A stretch of DNA of 64,000 nucleotides from Phycisphaerales bacterium (lineage in GTDB: Bacteria > Planctomycetota > Phycisphaerae > Phycisphaerales > UBA1924). Every line of letters starts with the position of its first letter. Positions within the stretch are counted from its first letter, which is position 1. Below the pieces are notes generated by a model, which had not been told where the DNA came from, did no database searches, and saw nothing but the letters and a program-made list of their open reading frames with translations. The stretch is taken from positions 1-64,000 of the forward strand of contig JADYYE010000096.1 of the NCBI GenBank assembly GCA_020853815.1. The letters run 5' to 3'. The translations under genes and the position numbers were made by a program. Shown here piece by piece: positions 53,968 to 63,755 of the stretch.

Positions 53968-54819
53968 TCAGCGCTGACGCTGGGGCAGATTGCGGGCGGT
54001 GATGAGGCTGACCTCGATCTCCAGCGGAATGTTCTGGGCCCAGTCGGGCTTGCCGTTGGCGGAGCCGAGGTTGAACTGCTTGGGAACGATGATCTTCCGC
54101 TTGCCGCCGGGTTTCATGCCGCTGAGGCCCCACTCGACGGGCGCGAACTCGCCTGGGAACCAGACGTGGGGGAGCTTGGAGTCGCAGGCGTCGAGGGTCT
54201 TGCCTTCGGTGTCCTTGATGGTGTGGGCGGTGACGGCAACGCACTGTCCGGCGACGGCCTCGGCGTCGGCGGCACCGACTTCGATGTCGATGATCTGCAT
54301 CGCGTCGACGAGCTGGATCACGAAGACCAGGTCGGAGTTGGCGGGGATGTCGGGCGAGGGGCTTTGGGCGCCGTAGGCGAGGGCGGCGGGGATGGTGAGT
54401 CGACGCACGCCGCCGACCTTCATGCCGGGGACGCCGAGCTGCCAGCCTTTGATGACGCCGTCGAGCGGGAAGACGGCGGGCTCGCCGCGGGTGAAGGAGG
54501 AATCGAAGACCTTGGCGGGGTCGGCTTTGAGCGTGCCGTGGTAGTGGGCGACGACCGCGCCGCCGGGCTGGACTTCATAGCCGGTGCCGATGGTGATGTC
54601 CTCGGCGATCACGCCGCCCTCGAGTTCGGTGGTCTTGACGACAGCGCCCTCGGGGACGGGGACGGGCTGGGGCGCGGCGGGCGCGGTGAGATTGTCAACG
54701 ACCTGAGCGTTGATGGGTTCGGCGGGCTTGTCGGCGGGTTTGGTTTCGGGTTTCTTGTCTTGGGCCATCGCGGAGGTGGCGAGGCCGGCGGCGAGCAGGA
54801 GGGCGAGGGCGATGCGCAT
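53968..54819 (-). CDS. Exported FKBP-type peptidyl-prolyl isomerase
   Basis: A 283-residue periplasmic protein. Signal peptide to ~19 (TSAMAQ), a Lys/Pro/Glu linker, then a complete FKBP domain (~65-180): GTGYEVQPGGAVVAHYHGTL, VFDSSFTRGEP, VIKGWQLGVPGMKVGGVRRLTIPAALAYG, PANSDLVFVIQLVD. A second, degenerate FKBP-like half follows (~195-283; GLSGMKPGGKRKIIVPKQF). ATG at 54819 with AGGAA ~7 nt upstream; an ATG at 54933 would precede the signal peptide by 38 residues. Confidence 0.9.
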   Translation of the reverse strand: MRIALALLLAAGLATSAMAQDKKPETKPADKPAEPINAQVVDNLTAPAAPQPVPVPEGAVVKTTELEGGVIAEDITIGTGYEVQPGGAVVAHYHGTLKADPAKVFDSSFTRGEPAVFPLDGVIKGWQLGVPGMKVGGVRRLTIPAALAYGAQSPSPDIPANSDLVFVIQLVDAMQIIDIEVGAADAEAVAGQCVAVTAHTIKDTEGKTLDACDSKLPHVWFPGEFAPVEWGLSGMKPGGKRKIIVPKQFNLGSANGKPDWAQNIPLEIEVSLITARNLPQRQR

Positions 54820-54898
54820 CGGTGATTCCTTTCTTGAACGGGAAGCATAGGAGTGGATGGCGGCGCGGGCGTTGGCGTTGCGGCGACGAGACGCCATG

Positions 54899-54922
54899 AA
54901 AAAAGCCGCGGTTTCCCGCGGC
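54899..54922 (-). terminator. Intrinsic terminator on the minus strand
   Basis: Perfect 7-bp stem GCCGCGG (54905-54911) / CCGCGGC (54916-54922), 4-nt loop, followed on the minus strand by six T residues (plus-strand A run 54899-54904). It serves the remnant gene at 54952-55152, whose stop is 29 nt away. Confidence 0.85.
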
Positions 54923-54951
54923 CTTGAGGTCAAGGGATCGGAGTGGACCGA

Positions 54952-55152
54952 TCAGTTGTCGTAGCCGAGTGCGTCGAAGAGGGTGATGTCACTGGCGCGG
55001 AGGAAGTTGGGGTAGAAGGTCTCGCCATAGCTGAAGGCGGGGTCCATGATGCCGATGACGGGCACCTGCTCGCGGAAGTGGCTGGCCTGGTAGGGGGAGC
55101 CGGGCGGGAGGGGATGAAGCGTCAGCGCGGAGCGCGATCCGGCACCACGGCG
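54952..55152 (-). pseudogene. C-terminal remnant of an exported metallopeptidase-like protein
   Basis: A 66-codon open frame without start codon, bounded upstream by a stop at 55153-55155. The residues SPYQASHFREQVPVIGIMD, then FSYGETFYPNFLRASDITLF and DALGYDN resemble the end of planctomycetal secreted metallopeptidases, where IMDP...RASDLxAFDAIGYD closes the peptidase domain. The zinc motif region is missing. The stop codon and terminator are still in place, so the gene was truncated from the 5' side. The rest of the 54820-55364 gap shows nothing else. Confidence 0.6.
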
Positions 55153-55364
55153 TCATGCGCGAAAACACACAAGGTCCGACCGACCACCACGAATCTTTCG
55201 AAGCCGCGTACACCTCCGTCGCGTGAAGTCGGCAGACCATTCCAACGCCTTGGAACTTGGTGACGATTGCGGTGGGCCAAAGACCCCTCCGAGTTCGTCC
55301 CCTCACCCGTGACGCCGAACACGGGCACTCTTGCTTCTTCCGGCCCGTGATACACTCTCCGCCC

Positions 55365-57119
55365 ATGAACCAACCCGGCGCCATCGCGAGGGCTCGGGCG
55401 GCGCTCTGGCGCCACGCGTGGCAATATGCGCTCCTCGCCGGCGTCCTTATCATCCTCGCCCTCTTCCTCCTCTACCCGATCTGGCTCACCGTCCGCGGCG
55501 GATTCGCCACCGACATCACCGGCGGCACCGGCTTCACACTCGACCACGTCCTCTCCGTCTTCCGCGATCCGCGCCTCCTCGACGGCCTGTTCAACTCCGC
55601 CAAGGTCGCCCTCACCACCACCACGCTCACCATCCTCATCTCGCTCCCGCTCGCCGTCGTCGGCGCTCGCTTCAAGTTCCCGGGCAAGCCCTTCTTCAAC
55701 GCCGCCATCCTGGTTCCCATGATCATCCCGCCCTTTGTCGGCGCGCTTGGCCTCCGCGCCATCCTCGGGCGCATGGGCGCGCTCAACGCCCTCCTCGGCA
55801 CCGAGTGGGACATCCTCGGCCAATCGAAGTTCCTCGGCGTCGTCGTCATCCAGGCCCTCACGCTCTACCCCATCGTCTATCTCAACACCTCCGCCGCCCT
55901 CGCGAATCTTGATCCCGCCATGGACGAGGCCGCGGAGAATCTGGGCGCCGGCTGGTGGCGCCGCTTCTTCACGATCACGCTCCCCCTCATCCGCCCCGGC
56001 ATTTTCGCGGGCGCAACCATCGTCTTCATCTGGAGCTTCACCGAGCTGGGCACGCCGCTCATGCTCGATTACTACGCCGTCACGCCGGTCCAGATCTTCC
56101 AGAAGCTCAAGGAGATCGAGGGCTCCGCCACGCCCTACGCGCTCACCGTCGTCATGCTCTCATGCTCGGTGCTCATGTACATCCTCGGCAAGACCCTCTT
56201 CGGTCGCGCCGGATACGCCATGTACTCCAAGGCCTCCCGCGCCGGCGGCGAGGTCACGCTCACCGGCCTTCCCGGCTGGCTCGCCTTCGCGGGCTTCGCC
56301 TTCATCACCATCCTCGCCGTCACACCTCACGTCGGCGTGATCCTCACCAGCGTTTCGGCCCCCGGCGCGTGGTACCAGTCCGTGCTCCCCAAGTCGCTCA
56401 CCGCGTCGCACTACCAGCAGGCCATGACCGCCGCCGACAGCTTCGGCGCCATCGTCAACAGCCTCAAGCTCGCCTCCCTCGCCATGCTCGTCGACGTCGG
56501 TCTCGGCCTCGTCATCGCCTATCTGCTTGTCCGCGCCAAAATCCGCGGGCGTGCCATCCTCGACGCCATGTGCATGCTCCCGCTCGCCGTCCCCGGGCTC
56601 GTCATGGCTTTCGGCTATGTCGCTATGACGCTGCGCTGGCCCTTCGCCAAGGGCGACATCCTCGACGGCGTGGTCTCCGTCGTGAGCGCCGACCCCAACC
56701 CCGTCCCGCTCCTCATCATCGCCTACGCCATCCGCCGCTTGCCATACATCGTCCGCTCCACCGTCGCCGGCCTCGAACAGACGTCGGGCGAACTCGAAGA
56801 GGCGGCCATCAACCTCGGCGCTTCCCGCCTCTACGCCGTCCGCAAAGTCATCCTCCCCCTCATCCTCGCCAACGTCATCGCCGGCGGCCTGCTCGTCTTC
56901 AGCTTCTCCATGCTCGAGGTCAGCGACTCCATCATCCTCGCCCAGCAGGCCAAGAACTACCCCGTCACCAAGGCCATCATGGCGTTCACCGAGCGCCTCG
57001 GCGACGGACCCTACATCGCCAGCGCCCTGGGCGTGTGGGGCATGGTGCTGCTCACCATCACGCTCGCGGGCTCGAGCGTGCTGATCGGAAAGAAGATGGG
57101 CTCCATCTTCCGCGTGTAG
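55365..57119 (+). CDS. Two-domain ABC transporter permease (FbpB/iron or thiamine type)
   Basis: A 584-residue inner-membrane permease with ~12 helices in two fused binding-protein-dependent transport modules. Each half carries an EAA loop that contacts the ATPase: MDEAAENLGAGWWRRFFTITLPLIRPG and LEEAAINLGASRLYAVRKVILPLILANV. Fused permeases of this form import ferric iron, thiamine or related solutes. No ATPase or binding-protein gene accompanies it in this window. The ATG at 55365 begins just before the first helix; a GTG reading upstream would add an unrelated segment. Confidence 0.88.
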   Translation: MNQPGAIARARAALWRHAWQYALLAGVLIILALFLLYPIWLTVRGGFATDITGGTGFTLDHVLSVFRDPRLLDGLFNSAKVALTTTTLTILISLPLAVVGARFKFPGKPFFNAAILVPMIIPPFVGALGLRAILGRMGALNALLGTEWDILGQSKFLGVVVIQALTLYPIVYLNTSAALANLDPAMDEAAENLGAGWWRRFFTITLPLIRPGIFAGATIVFIWSFTELGTPLMLDYYAVTPVQIFQKLKEIEGSATPYALTVVMLSCSVLMYILGKTLFGRAGYAMYSKASRAGGEVTLTGLPGWLAFAGFAFITILAVTPHVGVILTSVSAPGAWYQSVLPKSLTASHYQQAMTAADSFGAIVNSLKLASLAMLVDVGLGLVIAYLLVRAKIRGRAILDAMCMLPLAVPGLVMAFGYVAMTLRWPFAKGDILDGVVSVVSADPNPVPLLIIAYAIRRLPYIVRSTVAGLEQTSGELEEAAINLGASRLYAVRKVILPLILANVIAGGLLVFSFSMLEVSDSIILAQQAKNYPVTKAIMAFTERLGDGPYIASALGVWGMVLLTITLAGSSVLIGKKMGSIFRV

Positions 57120-57423
57120 TCAACCAATGCACCGCGCGCGCGTGCCACCGACAGCGTCTTCGCGATCGGTGCTCTTCCCTCCCTCTTCATTTGTCCATTT
57201 GGCGATTTCCTCCGGCGTGCGACGAACACGTCCTCGTGTCCGTTTCCCTCATCCTCCTCTGTTTGTTTCCCTTCCTCATCTTTATGCTCATCTCTTTCCC
57301 ATTCCCTCCTTCTCTGTGCTTCCTCCGTGCTTCGGCGCCTGTGTGGTGAGGCTTCGCGCCCGTTCTTCTTACGCCTCCTCCTTATTCCCTTTCGCGTCGG
57401 TTGCTACGCATTTGTCACCTGCC

Positions 57424-57449
57424 TGGTGCGCACCAACGTGCCCGTTCGT
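57424..57449 (-). repeat. Possible half-copy of the 220-bp element
   Basis: On the minus strand a GACGAAC...GCAC.TTGGTGCGCAC stretch resembles the bounding unit of elements A and B, with a few extra bases. It lies in the 57120-57544 gap, which is otherwise C/T-rich (TCCTCCGTGCTTC-type words) and gene-free. Confidence 0.3.
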
Positions 57450-57544
57450 CAAGGCCGACGAGTGTGCGCGGGCGGCGTCGGGGCGTGATCCGTACCGGTC
57501 GTACCCGTGAATGGGGGCAGATGCGATCGGTGAAATGGCGCGGT

Positions 57545-58999
57545 CTACGCGAGGACTTCCTTGACGAGTTTGCCCGCGACGTCGGTGAGTCGGAAGTCGC
57601 GCCCCTGGAAACGATACGTCAGCCGCTCGTGGTCGATCCCGAGGAGGTGGAGCATGGTGGCGTGCAGGTCGTGGACGTGGACGGGATTTTCCTCGATGTT
57701 GTAGCCGAAGTCGTCGGTGCGGCCGAGCGTGGTGCCGGGCTTCACGCCGCCGCCCGCCATCCAGATGGAGAAGCAGCGCGGGTGGTGGTCGCGTCCGTAG
57801 TCGTTTGGGGTCATGCGTCCTTGGCAATAGGCGGTTCGCCCGAACTCGCCGCCCCAGACAACGAGGGTGTCGTCGAGCAGGCCGCGACGCTTGAGATCGG
57901 TGACGAGGGCGGCCGAGGCCTGGTCGGTCTGGTTGCACTGGTTGGTGATGCCGGAGGGGAGCGAGCCGTGCTGGTCCCAGCCCTGGTGGAAGAGCTGCAC
58001 GAAGCGCACGCCGCGTTCGAGGAGTCGGCGGGCGAGGATGCAATTGGCGGCGTAGGTTCCGGGGGTGCGCGAGGACGGGCCGTAGAGGTCGAAGGTTTCG
58101 GCGGGCTCGCCGGAGACGTCGGTGGCGTCGGGGACGCTGGTCTGCATGCGGAAGGCCATCTCGGCCTGTTCCATGCGTGCGGCGACCTCGGGGTCGAGGG
58201 TTGATTTCGCCTGGTCGGCGTTGAGCTTTCCGAGCGCGTCGAGCATGCCGCGGCGGGTGTGGGGCGAGACTCCCTCGGGGTTGGTGAGGTAGAGCACGGG
58301 CTCTTTGCCGGCGCGGAATTGGACGCCCTGGTGCTCGCTGGGGAGGAAGCCCGAGCCCCACAGGCGCGCGTAGAGGGGCTGATCGCGCGGCGCGTCCTTT
58401 GAGACGAGCACGATGAAGGCGGGGAGGTTGGCGTTGGCGCTGCCCAGGCCGTAGGAGAGCCACGCGCCCATCGAAGGGCGTCCGGCGAGTTGATGCCCGG
58501 TGCAGAAGAAGGTGATGGCGGGGTCGTGGTTGATCGCTTCGGTGTGCATCGAGCGGATGATGCAGAGGTCATCGGCGATCTTGGCGGTGTGGGGGAGGAG
58601 ATCGCTGATCCAGGCGCGCGAGTTGCCGTGCTGCTGGAACTTGGTGAACGAGCCGGCGAGGGGGAGGATGGATTGGTTGCCGCTCATGCCGGTGAGACGT
58701 TGGCCGCGTCGGACCGAATCCGGGAGCGGCTCGCCGTGGCGTTGATTGAGCGCGGGCTTGGGGTCGAAGGTTTCGAGGTGTGATGGGCCGCCGGACTGGA
58801 AGAGATAGACGACGCGTTTGGCCTTGGCGGGGAAGTTCGGGAAGGTAGCGGGCTGGATGAGGCTGGGTGAGGAGGGGCGGGCGTCGAAACCGCCGGCGGC
58901 GAGCGCGATGCTCCCGAGGCCCAGCGCGCTCATGCCAAGGAAGTGGCGGCGCGAGAGGTTCATCAGGTGGTCGGTGCAGCAGGGGTGATTGGAGGTCAT
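57545..58999 (-). CDS. Tat-exported DUF1501 protein
   Basis: A 484-residue member of the DUF1501 (sulfatase/alkaline-phosphatase-like) family. Tat signal [17 protein letters not shown] near the N-terminus. Family blocks: [99 protein letters not shown] and [19 protein letters not shown], including the metal-site-like Asp/His residues. In Planctomycetota it is almost always encoded with a DUF1549/DUF1553 protein, as here, 8 nt downstream of it. Exact activity is unknown; a periplasmic hydrolase is likely. Confidence 0.93.
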   Translation of the reverse strand: MTSNHPCCTDHLMNLSRRHFLGMSALGLGSIALAAGGFDARPSSPSLIQPATFPNFPAKAKRVVYLFQSGGPSHLETFDPKPALNQRHGEPLPDSVRRGQRLTGMSGNQSILPLAGSFTKFQQHGNSRAWISDLLPHTAKIADDLCIIRSMHTEAINHDPAITFFCTGHQLAGRPSMGAWLSYGLGSANANLPAFIVLVSKDAPRDQPLYARLWGSGFLPSEHQGVQFRAGKEPVLYLTNPEGVSPHTRRGMLDALGKLNADQAKSTLDPEVAARMEQAEMAFRMQTSVPDATDVSGEPAETFDLYGPSSRTPGTYAANCILARRLLERGVRFVQLFHQGWDQHGSLPSGITNQCNQTDQASAALVTDLKRRGLLDDTLVVWGGEFGRTAYCQGRMTPNDYGRDHHPRCFSIWMAGGGVKPGTTLGRTDDFGYNIEENPVHVHDLHATMLHLLGIDHERLTYRFQGRDFRLTDVAGKLVKEVLA

Positions 59000-59007
59000 C
59001 GCGGTTC

Positions 59008-62000
59008 CTATCGCATCATCACGCTGGCGTCGGAGGCCATGATCGTCGAGGCGACGACCGAGAGAGCGGCGAGATGGGCCTGGGCCCTGGGGTCGGGTTT
59101 GTCCGCGGAATCGGGCTTGAGACCGAGGAGCGCCGCGGCGCCGGCGGGGTCGTTGCTATACGCGGCCACTTGCTCGCCCAGCAGGTCAACGAGCGCGGCG
59201 AGTTCGTCGGCACGCGGCTCGCGTCCGGTGAATCGCTCGAAGAGCACGGCGCACTGGGCGGCGGGCGCGGCTTCGCGGTGCGCGAGCGCGGCGGCGGCGC
59301 GGGCGCACTCGAAGAAGGCGGGGTCGTTCCAGATGACGAGGGGCTGGAGCGGCGTGGTGGTGGGCTGGCGGCGTGCGAGGCACTCTTCGCGGCTGCCGGC
59401 GTCGAACACGAGCATGTTGGGGGGCGGCGCGGTGCGCTTTCGGAAGGTGTACATGCTGCGCCGGTGGGCGTTGTCGCCGGTGTCGGGCGTGTACGCGGAT
59501 TGGACGTTTGCGCCGGAGTCTTCCCAGATACCGGGCGGCTGCCAGGGCTTGACGGACGGGCCGCCGACGCGCTCGACGAGCAGCCCGGACGCGAGGAGGG
59601 CCTGATCGCGGAGCATCTCGGCGGAGAGGCGGACGGCGGGGCCGCGCGAGAGGAAGGCGTTGGGTCGGTCGTCGATTCCCCCGCGGTGGTCGCTTGACTG
59701 GCGGAACGTCGACGAAAGGACGATGCGGCGCATGAGGGCCTTGACATTCCAGCCGGACGCGACGAAATCCGCGGCGAGGGTGTCGAGGAGTTCCTGGTGC
59801 AGGGGCGATTCGCCCTGCAGGCCGAAGTTTTCGAGCGTGGGGACGAGTCCCGCGCCGAAGCAGATCGCCCAGAAGCGGTTGACCGCGACGCGGGCGGTGA
59901 GCGGATTGGCGGGGTCGGTGGTCCACGACGCGAGGCCGAGGCGGTTGCGGGGGCGCTCGCCGAAGGGCATGATGCTGTGTACGGCGCGATCGGCACGGAC
60001 GGGGCGGTTGTGGTCGGGCGAGTCGTAATGGCCGCGGGCGAGCACGAAGTTCTGTCGCTCGAAGGGCGCGGCTTCCATCACCATGATCTCGGGGATGGAT
60101 TCGAGGAGGTCTTGTTCGGCGCGGCGTGCGGCGCGGAGTGATTCACGGGCCGCGGTGCACGCGGGGTCGCGCGCGATGAACCAAGGGGCAAGCTCGCCCG
60201 GCGGGCGATCGGCCGGAACACCGGTGCCAAGGCGCAGCAAGCTCTTGGGATACTGCCTGATCGTCCCGGGCTTAAAGATCTCGAGCGCGTCGAGGGGCGA
60301 GAGTTCGCTTGTGAAGAGTTGCAGGTCGGCGAGCGAGCCGTTCTTGAATCCGACATCGCGATCGCGGAAGGCGACCTGGAGCGTGCGGCGGGGTGTCGGG
60401 CCGTCGAGGTGATCGCGGGTGGTTTGGATCTCGGCGGGCCGGCCGTCGAAATAGAGCTTGAGACCGGCGGCGCGCGACGAGCCGTCGTAGGTGGCGACGA
60501 CGTGGACCCAGCGGGCGATTGGGAACTTGTCGGTGGATTGGACGGCAGCGGCGGAGCCGGGCCACATGTGGACGATTTCCCAGCAGAGACGGCCGTCGCG
60601 GAGGAGGAGTTGATAGCCCTGCGGGTCGGTTTCGAGCGTGAAGTAGCTGGTGTGGAGGATGACGGCGCGCGACTTCTCGTCGGGGCAGTTGATCCAGAGC
60701 GAGAGCGAGATGGGGTCGCAGCGGCGGAAGTCGGGCGAGTCGTTGAAGGTCGCGCCAACGTCGCCGTCGAAGAGCGTGGCTTTGCCCGCGGGAGAGTCGA
60801 TCGTGCCATCCAGCGGCCAGCGCTTGGCGGGATCCGGGGCCGCGAGCTTGAACGCTGGTTCCTGCAGTTGTTGTTGCTCGTCGTGATAGGCGGCGAGAAC
60901 TTCCCGGATTGCTCTCGTCTGCGCGTCGGTCTCGGCGTTGGCAAGGGCCGTTTCGGCGTCCGTGACTTTGGCGCGGAGTTCGGCGAGCGACGCGCTTTGC
61001 TCGGGCGTGCTGAGGCGCATCGCGGGGCGGGGCGTGGCGCCGGTGGCGTATGGATAGGTGCCCGCCTCGTCGATCGCGCTGAAGAACGAGCCGAGGCTGT
61101 AGTAGTCTTCCTGGGTGATCGGGTCGTACTTGTGGTCGTGGCAGCGCGAGCACTCGAGCGTCAGGCCGAGGAACGCGGTGCCGAAGGTGCGGACGCGATC
61201 GGCGACGTATTCCTGGCGGAACTCCTCGTCGATCGAGCCGCCCTCGTTGGTCTGTCGGTGCAGGCGGTTGAAGGTGGTCGCGAGCTTTTGCGGCTGAGTC
61301 GCGCCGGGGATCAGGTCGCCGGCGAGCTGCTCGGTGATGAAACGGTCATAGGGCATGTTGGAGTTGAAGGCGTTGATGAGCCAGTCGCGCCACGGCCACA
61401 CGCGGCATTCCCAGTCGGATTGATAGCCGAACGTGTCGGCGAAGCGTGCGGCGTCGAGCCAATCGGAGGCCAGGCGCTCGCCGAAACGGGGCGAGGCGAG
61501 CATGGCGTCGATGCGGGTTTCGTAGGCGTTGGCGCTGGTGTCGGCAATGAACGCGCTGGTCTCGCCGGGCGTGGGAGGCAAGCCGGTGAGCACGAGCGAG
61601 GCACGACGCAGGAGTGTTGCCTTGTCGGAGTCCTTGTTCGGCGTCCAGCCCTTGGAATCGAGGCCCGCCAGCACGAAGCGGTCGATCGGATCGCGGCACC
61701 AGGATTCGTTTGTGACTGCGGGCGGAGCGATGGCCTTGGGCGCGATGAAGGCCCAGTGCGGCTCGTACATCGCGCCTTGCTTTATCCACTCGCGGAACAG
61801 CTCGCGCTCGCTCGGCGAGAGCGAGAGCTTCGACTCGGGCGGCGGCATCACGTCGTCGGGCTCGTGCGAGTTGATTCGAGCGACAAGCTCGCTGGCGTCC
61901 GGGTCGCCGGGGATGAGGGCGGCGTAGCCAGCGCCGAGGTCCGCGGTCGCGCCCTCGATTGAATCGAGTCGGAGGTCGGCCTTACGAGAGGAGCTGTCGG

Positions 62001-62226
62001 GGCCGTGGCAGCGGAAGCAGCGGTCGGAGAGGATGGGGCGGATCTGCTTGTTGAAGCTGATGCGGTCGGCGGGCGCGGGGAAAGGGTTTGGATTCGCGAT
62101 CGTCGGTGTCGGGTCCAGCGATGCGGGAGGGAGGGGCACGCTCGCCGCGGAATCGGGGCGGGGAACGAGCGAGACCGCCGCGAAGAGGAGAGGAATCGCG
62201 ATGAACGGAAGCGCGGTGTGCCGCAT
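59008..62226 (-). CDS. PSCyt1-DUF1549-LamG-DUF1553 cytochrome protein
   Basis: A 1072-residue exported protein of the planctomycetal PSD1 type. Signal peptide to ~28. PSCyt1 heme site CFRCH in [20 protein letters not shown], with [14 protein letters not shown] supplying the distal region. DUF1549 (~125-370: [33 protein letters not shown]) with another C-x-x-C-H ([12 protein letters not shown]). An inserted LamG/ConA-like domain (~455-620, [17 protein letters not shown]). DUF1553 (~700-1060: [49 protein letters not shown]). ATG at 62226 just before the signal. Co-transcribed with the DUF1501 gene. Confidence 0.92.
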   Translation of the reverse strand: MRHTALPFIAIPLLFAAVSLVPRPDSAASVPLPPASLDPTPTIANPNPFPAPADRISFNKQIRPILSDRCFRCHGPDSSSRKADLRLDSIEGATADLGAGYAALIPGDPDASELVARINSHEPDDVMPPPESKLSLSPSERELFREWIKQGAMYEPHWAFIAPKAIAPPAVTNESWCRDPIDRFVLAGLDSKGWTPNKDSDKATLLRRASLVLTGLPPTPGETSAFIADTSANAYETRIDAMLASPRFGERLASDWLDAARFADTFGYQSDWECRVWPWRDWLINAFNSNMPYDRFITEQLAGDLIPGATQPQKLATTFNRLHRQTNEGGSIDEEFRQEYVADRVRTFGTAFLGLTLECSRCHDHKYDPITQEDYYSLGSFFSAIDEAGTYPYATGATPRPAMRLSTPEQSASLAELRAKVTDAETALANAETDAQTRAIREVLAAYHDEQQQLQEPAFKLAAPDPAKRWPLDGTIDSPAGKATLFDGDVGATFNDSPDFRRCDPISLSLWINCPDEKSRAVILHTSYFTLETDPQGYQLLLRDGRLCWEIVHMWPGSAAAVQSTDKFPIARWVHVVATYDGSSRAAGLKLYFDGRPAEIQTTRDHLDGPTPRRTLQVAFRDRDVGFKNGSLADLQLFTSELSPLDALEIFKPGTIRQYPKSLLRLGTGVPADRPPGELAPWFIARDPACTAARESLRAARRAEQDLLESIPEIMVMEAAPFERQNFVLARGHYDSPDHNRPVRADRAVHSIMPFGERPRNRLGLASWTTDPANPLTARVAVNRFWAICFGAGLVPTLENFGLQGESPLHQELLDTLAADFVASGWNVKALMRRIVLSSTFRQSSDHRGGIDDRPNAFLSRGPAVRLSAEMLRDQALLASGLLVERVGGPSVKPWQPPGIWEDSGANVQSAYTPDTGDNAHRRSMYTFRKRTAPPPNMLVFDAGSREECLARRQPTTTPLQPLVIWNDPAFFECARAAAALAHREAAPAAQCAVLFERFTGREPRADELAALVDLLGEQVAAYSNDPAGAAALLGLKPDSADKPDPRAQAHLAALSVVASTIMASDASVMMR

Positions 62227-62401
62227 GGGGGGCAGTATAAGAGAAAGCGCACCGGCCACAATGGAGCGCCGTGGTCGCTGTGGCGTGAGCGGCGTGATCG
62301 CAGGTTGCCCCGGGCGCATGTGCGTGCGGGTCGAGATGGGTCAACGCCGGAGTCGGCGAGGTCGAGTGCGCCGGGGCGTGCCTGGCCAAGGCACGCGAGG
62401 C

Positions 62402-63736
62402 CTATTGCCCGAGGGCGCGGAGCACGATGGTCGCGTATGAGCCGGAGGGCAGGTCGAATCGAGCGGTGCGTGCGAGGCGGCCTTTGGCGAATTCGTCGGG
62501 CGACGACTTGGAGAGCGAGAAGTTGGAAGCCGGAGCGAAGAGTGGGCGATCGCCGGGGTCGAAGCGGGGGCGGCGGAGTGTTGGAATCTCCAGTTGGTCC
62601 AAGTTGAGCGATTCTCGTGAGAGAACGCGGGCGACGGCGCGGGCCCAGTCGCCATCGAGCGAGGCTGCCTTGCGTGGAAGCGGGGCGATGAGCTGGCCCA
62701 GCGAGGGCGGCACGGCGTCGGCGCGGGCGAAGACGAGCGGGCCGTGATCGGTCGAGAGATCGAGCATCGCGTCGGGCGTGGCGGCGAGGGATTCGCGCAG
62801 GAGTTCGGCGGCGGCGTGGTTCCACAGCCACGATTGATACGCGTCGACGCAGAGGCGCTGGTCGATCATGGGGAGCGAAGCGAAGGCGTCGGCGAACGAG
62901 CCGCCGGAGGCGAGCACCTCGATCGCGCGGCGGTGGGGCGAGGGCGGCGCGGCGGCAAGAAGGTCGTTCCACTGACCCCAGTGCGTGGCGGCGGCGCGCG
63001 TGAACGCTCGGCGCGCGCCGGTGTCCTTCCGCGCGGGCGTCGCGATGAGCAGGTTCAGGGCGGTGTCGAAATCGCCGCGGATGAGGTGGGCGGCGGCGAA
63101 TCCTTGGCCGTGGCGGGCGGAGCCGAATCGCTGCTCGCCGAAGTAGTTGGTGAAGAGGAGCGACGGGGTTGCGAGGGGCAATGGGGAATGGGCAATGGGC
63201 AATGGGGAAGAAGCGGATGCTGGAGAAGCCGAGTCCTTGCGGCGAATGACGTGCTCGGTGGAGTCCTTTCGGTGGCGTGCGCTGTCGGGTATGAGCGTCA
63301 GCGCGCGGGCGTGGCGGGCCATTCGGTCGCTTGTTTCTCGCGACAGGCCGCGGATGATGATCTCGAAGTGATTGGATTCGATGATCGAGGCGTCGGTGGG
63401 GGCAGACGACCAGCCGGCGAGCGTCGCGTGCACGCCGGGCGCGGTGATCTCGGGCGCGAAACGAGCGGCGGCGGCGAGGTCGCGTGCCCTTGCGCTGACG
63501 TGCTGGGTTGTGTGCGCGTGCTTGTCCTTGAGGCCCGCGTGGGAGACGTCACCTGGTTTGATCGTGAGAGCCTTGGCGAGGCGGGCGGTTGCTTCGGGCG
63601 TTGAAAGCGACGTCTTTTGCAGGCGGTAGACGGCGAAGAGCGCCCGCGCGTCCGCGGCGGGGCGCAGCGACTCGCGGAACGCGGCGGTGGCGATCTCGTC
63701 GACACGGAAATCGGTTGGGACACGCCGGATGGTCAC
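62402..63736 (-). CDS. truD: tRNA pseudouridine synthase D with repeat-derived insert
   Basis: Makes pseudouridine 13 in tRNA. The 444-residue protein has the TruD motif HAGLKDKHAHTTQHVS with catalytic D71, then NHFEIIIRGL, and after the insert NYFGEQRFGSARHGQG and QSWLWN. Between NHFEIIIRG and NYFGEQRFG lies a Ser/Pro/Leu-rich stretch (SSPLPIAHSPLPLATPS, ~176-192) encoded by copies of the GGGCAATG-type tandem repeat otherwise found between genes. The frame stays open, so the enzyme is presumably intact. ATG at 63736, 19 nt downstream of the rhodanese stop. Confidence 0.92.
   Translation of the reverse strand: MTIRRVPTDFRVDEIATAAFRESLRPAADARALFAVYRLQKTSLSTPEATARLAKALTIKPGDVSHAGLKDKHAHTTQHVSARARDLAAAARFAPEITAPGVHATLAGWSSAPTDASIIESNHFEIIIRGLSRETSDRMARHARALTLIPDSARHRKDSTEHVIRRKDSASPASASSPLPIAHSPLPLATPSLLFTNYFGEQRFGSARHGQGFAAAHLIRGDFDTALNLLIATPARKDTGARRAFTRAAATHWGQWNDLLAAAPPSPHRRAIEVLASGGSFADAFASLPMIDQRLCVDAYQSWLWNHAAAELLRESLAATPDAMLDLSTDHGPLVFARADAVPPSLGQLIAPLPRKAASLDGDWARAVARVLSRESLNLDQLEIPTLRRPRFDPGDRPLFAPASNFSLSKSSPDEFAKGRLARTARFDLPSGSYATIVLRALGQ
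63175..63209. repeat. GGGCAATG-type repeat inside truD
   Basis: Four to five degenerate copies of GGGGCAAT/GGGGAAT within the truD coding sequence, matching words at 42560-42592. Confidence 0.8.
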
Positions 63737-63755
63737 GGGCGACTGTAGCGGCGGG

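Noticed and set aside
57369-58463. A 364-residue minus-strand frame reaching into the 220-bp-type unit
   Set aside because: It overlaps the DUF1501 gene out of frame and is Arg/Pro/His-rich, as expected for a GC-rich shadow frame.
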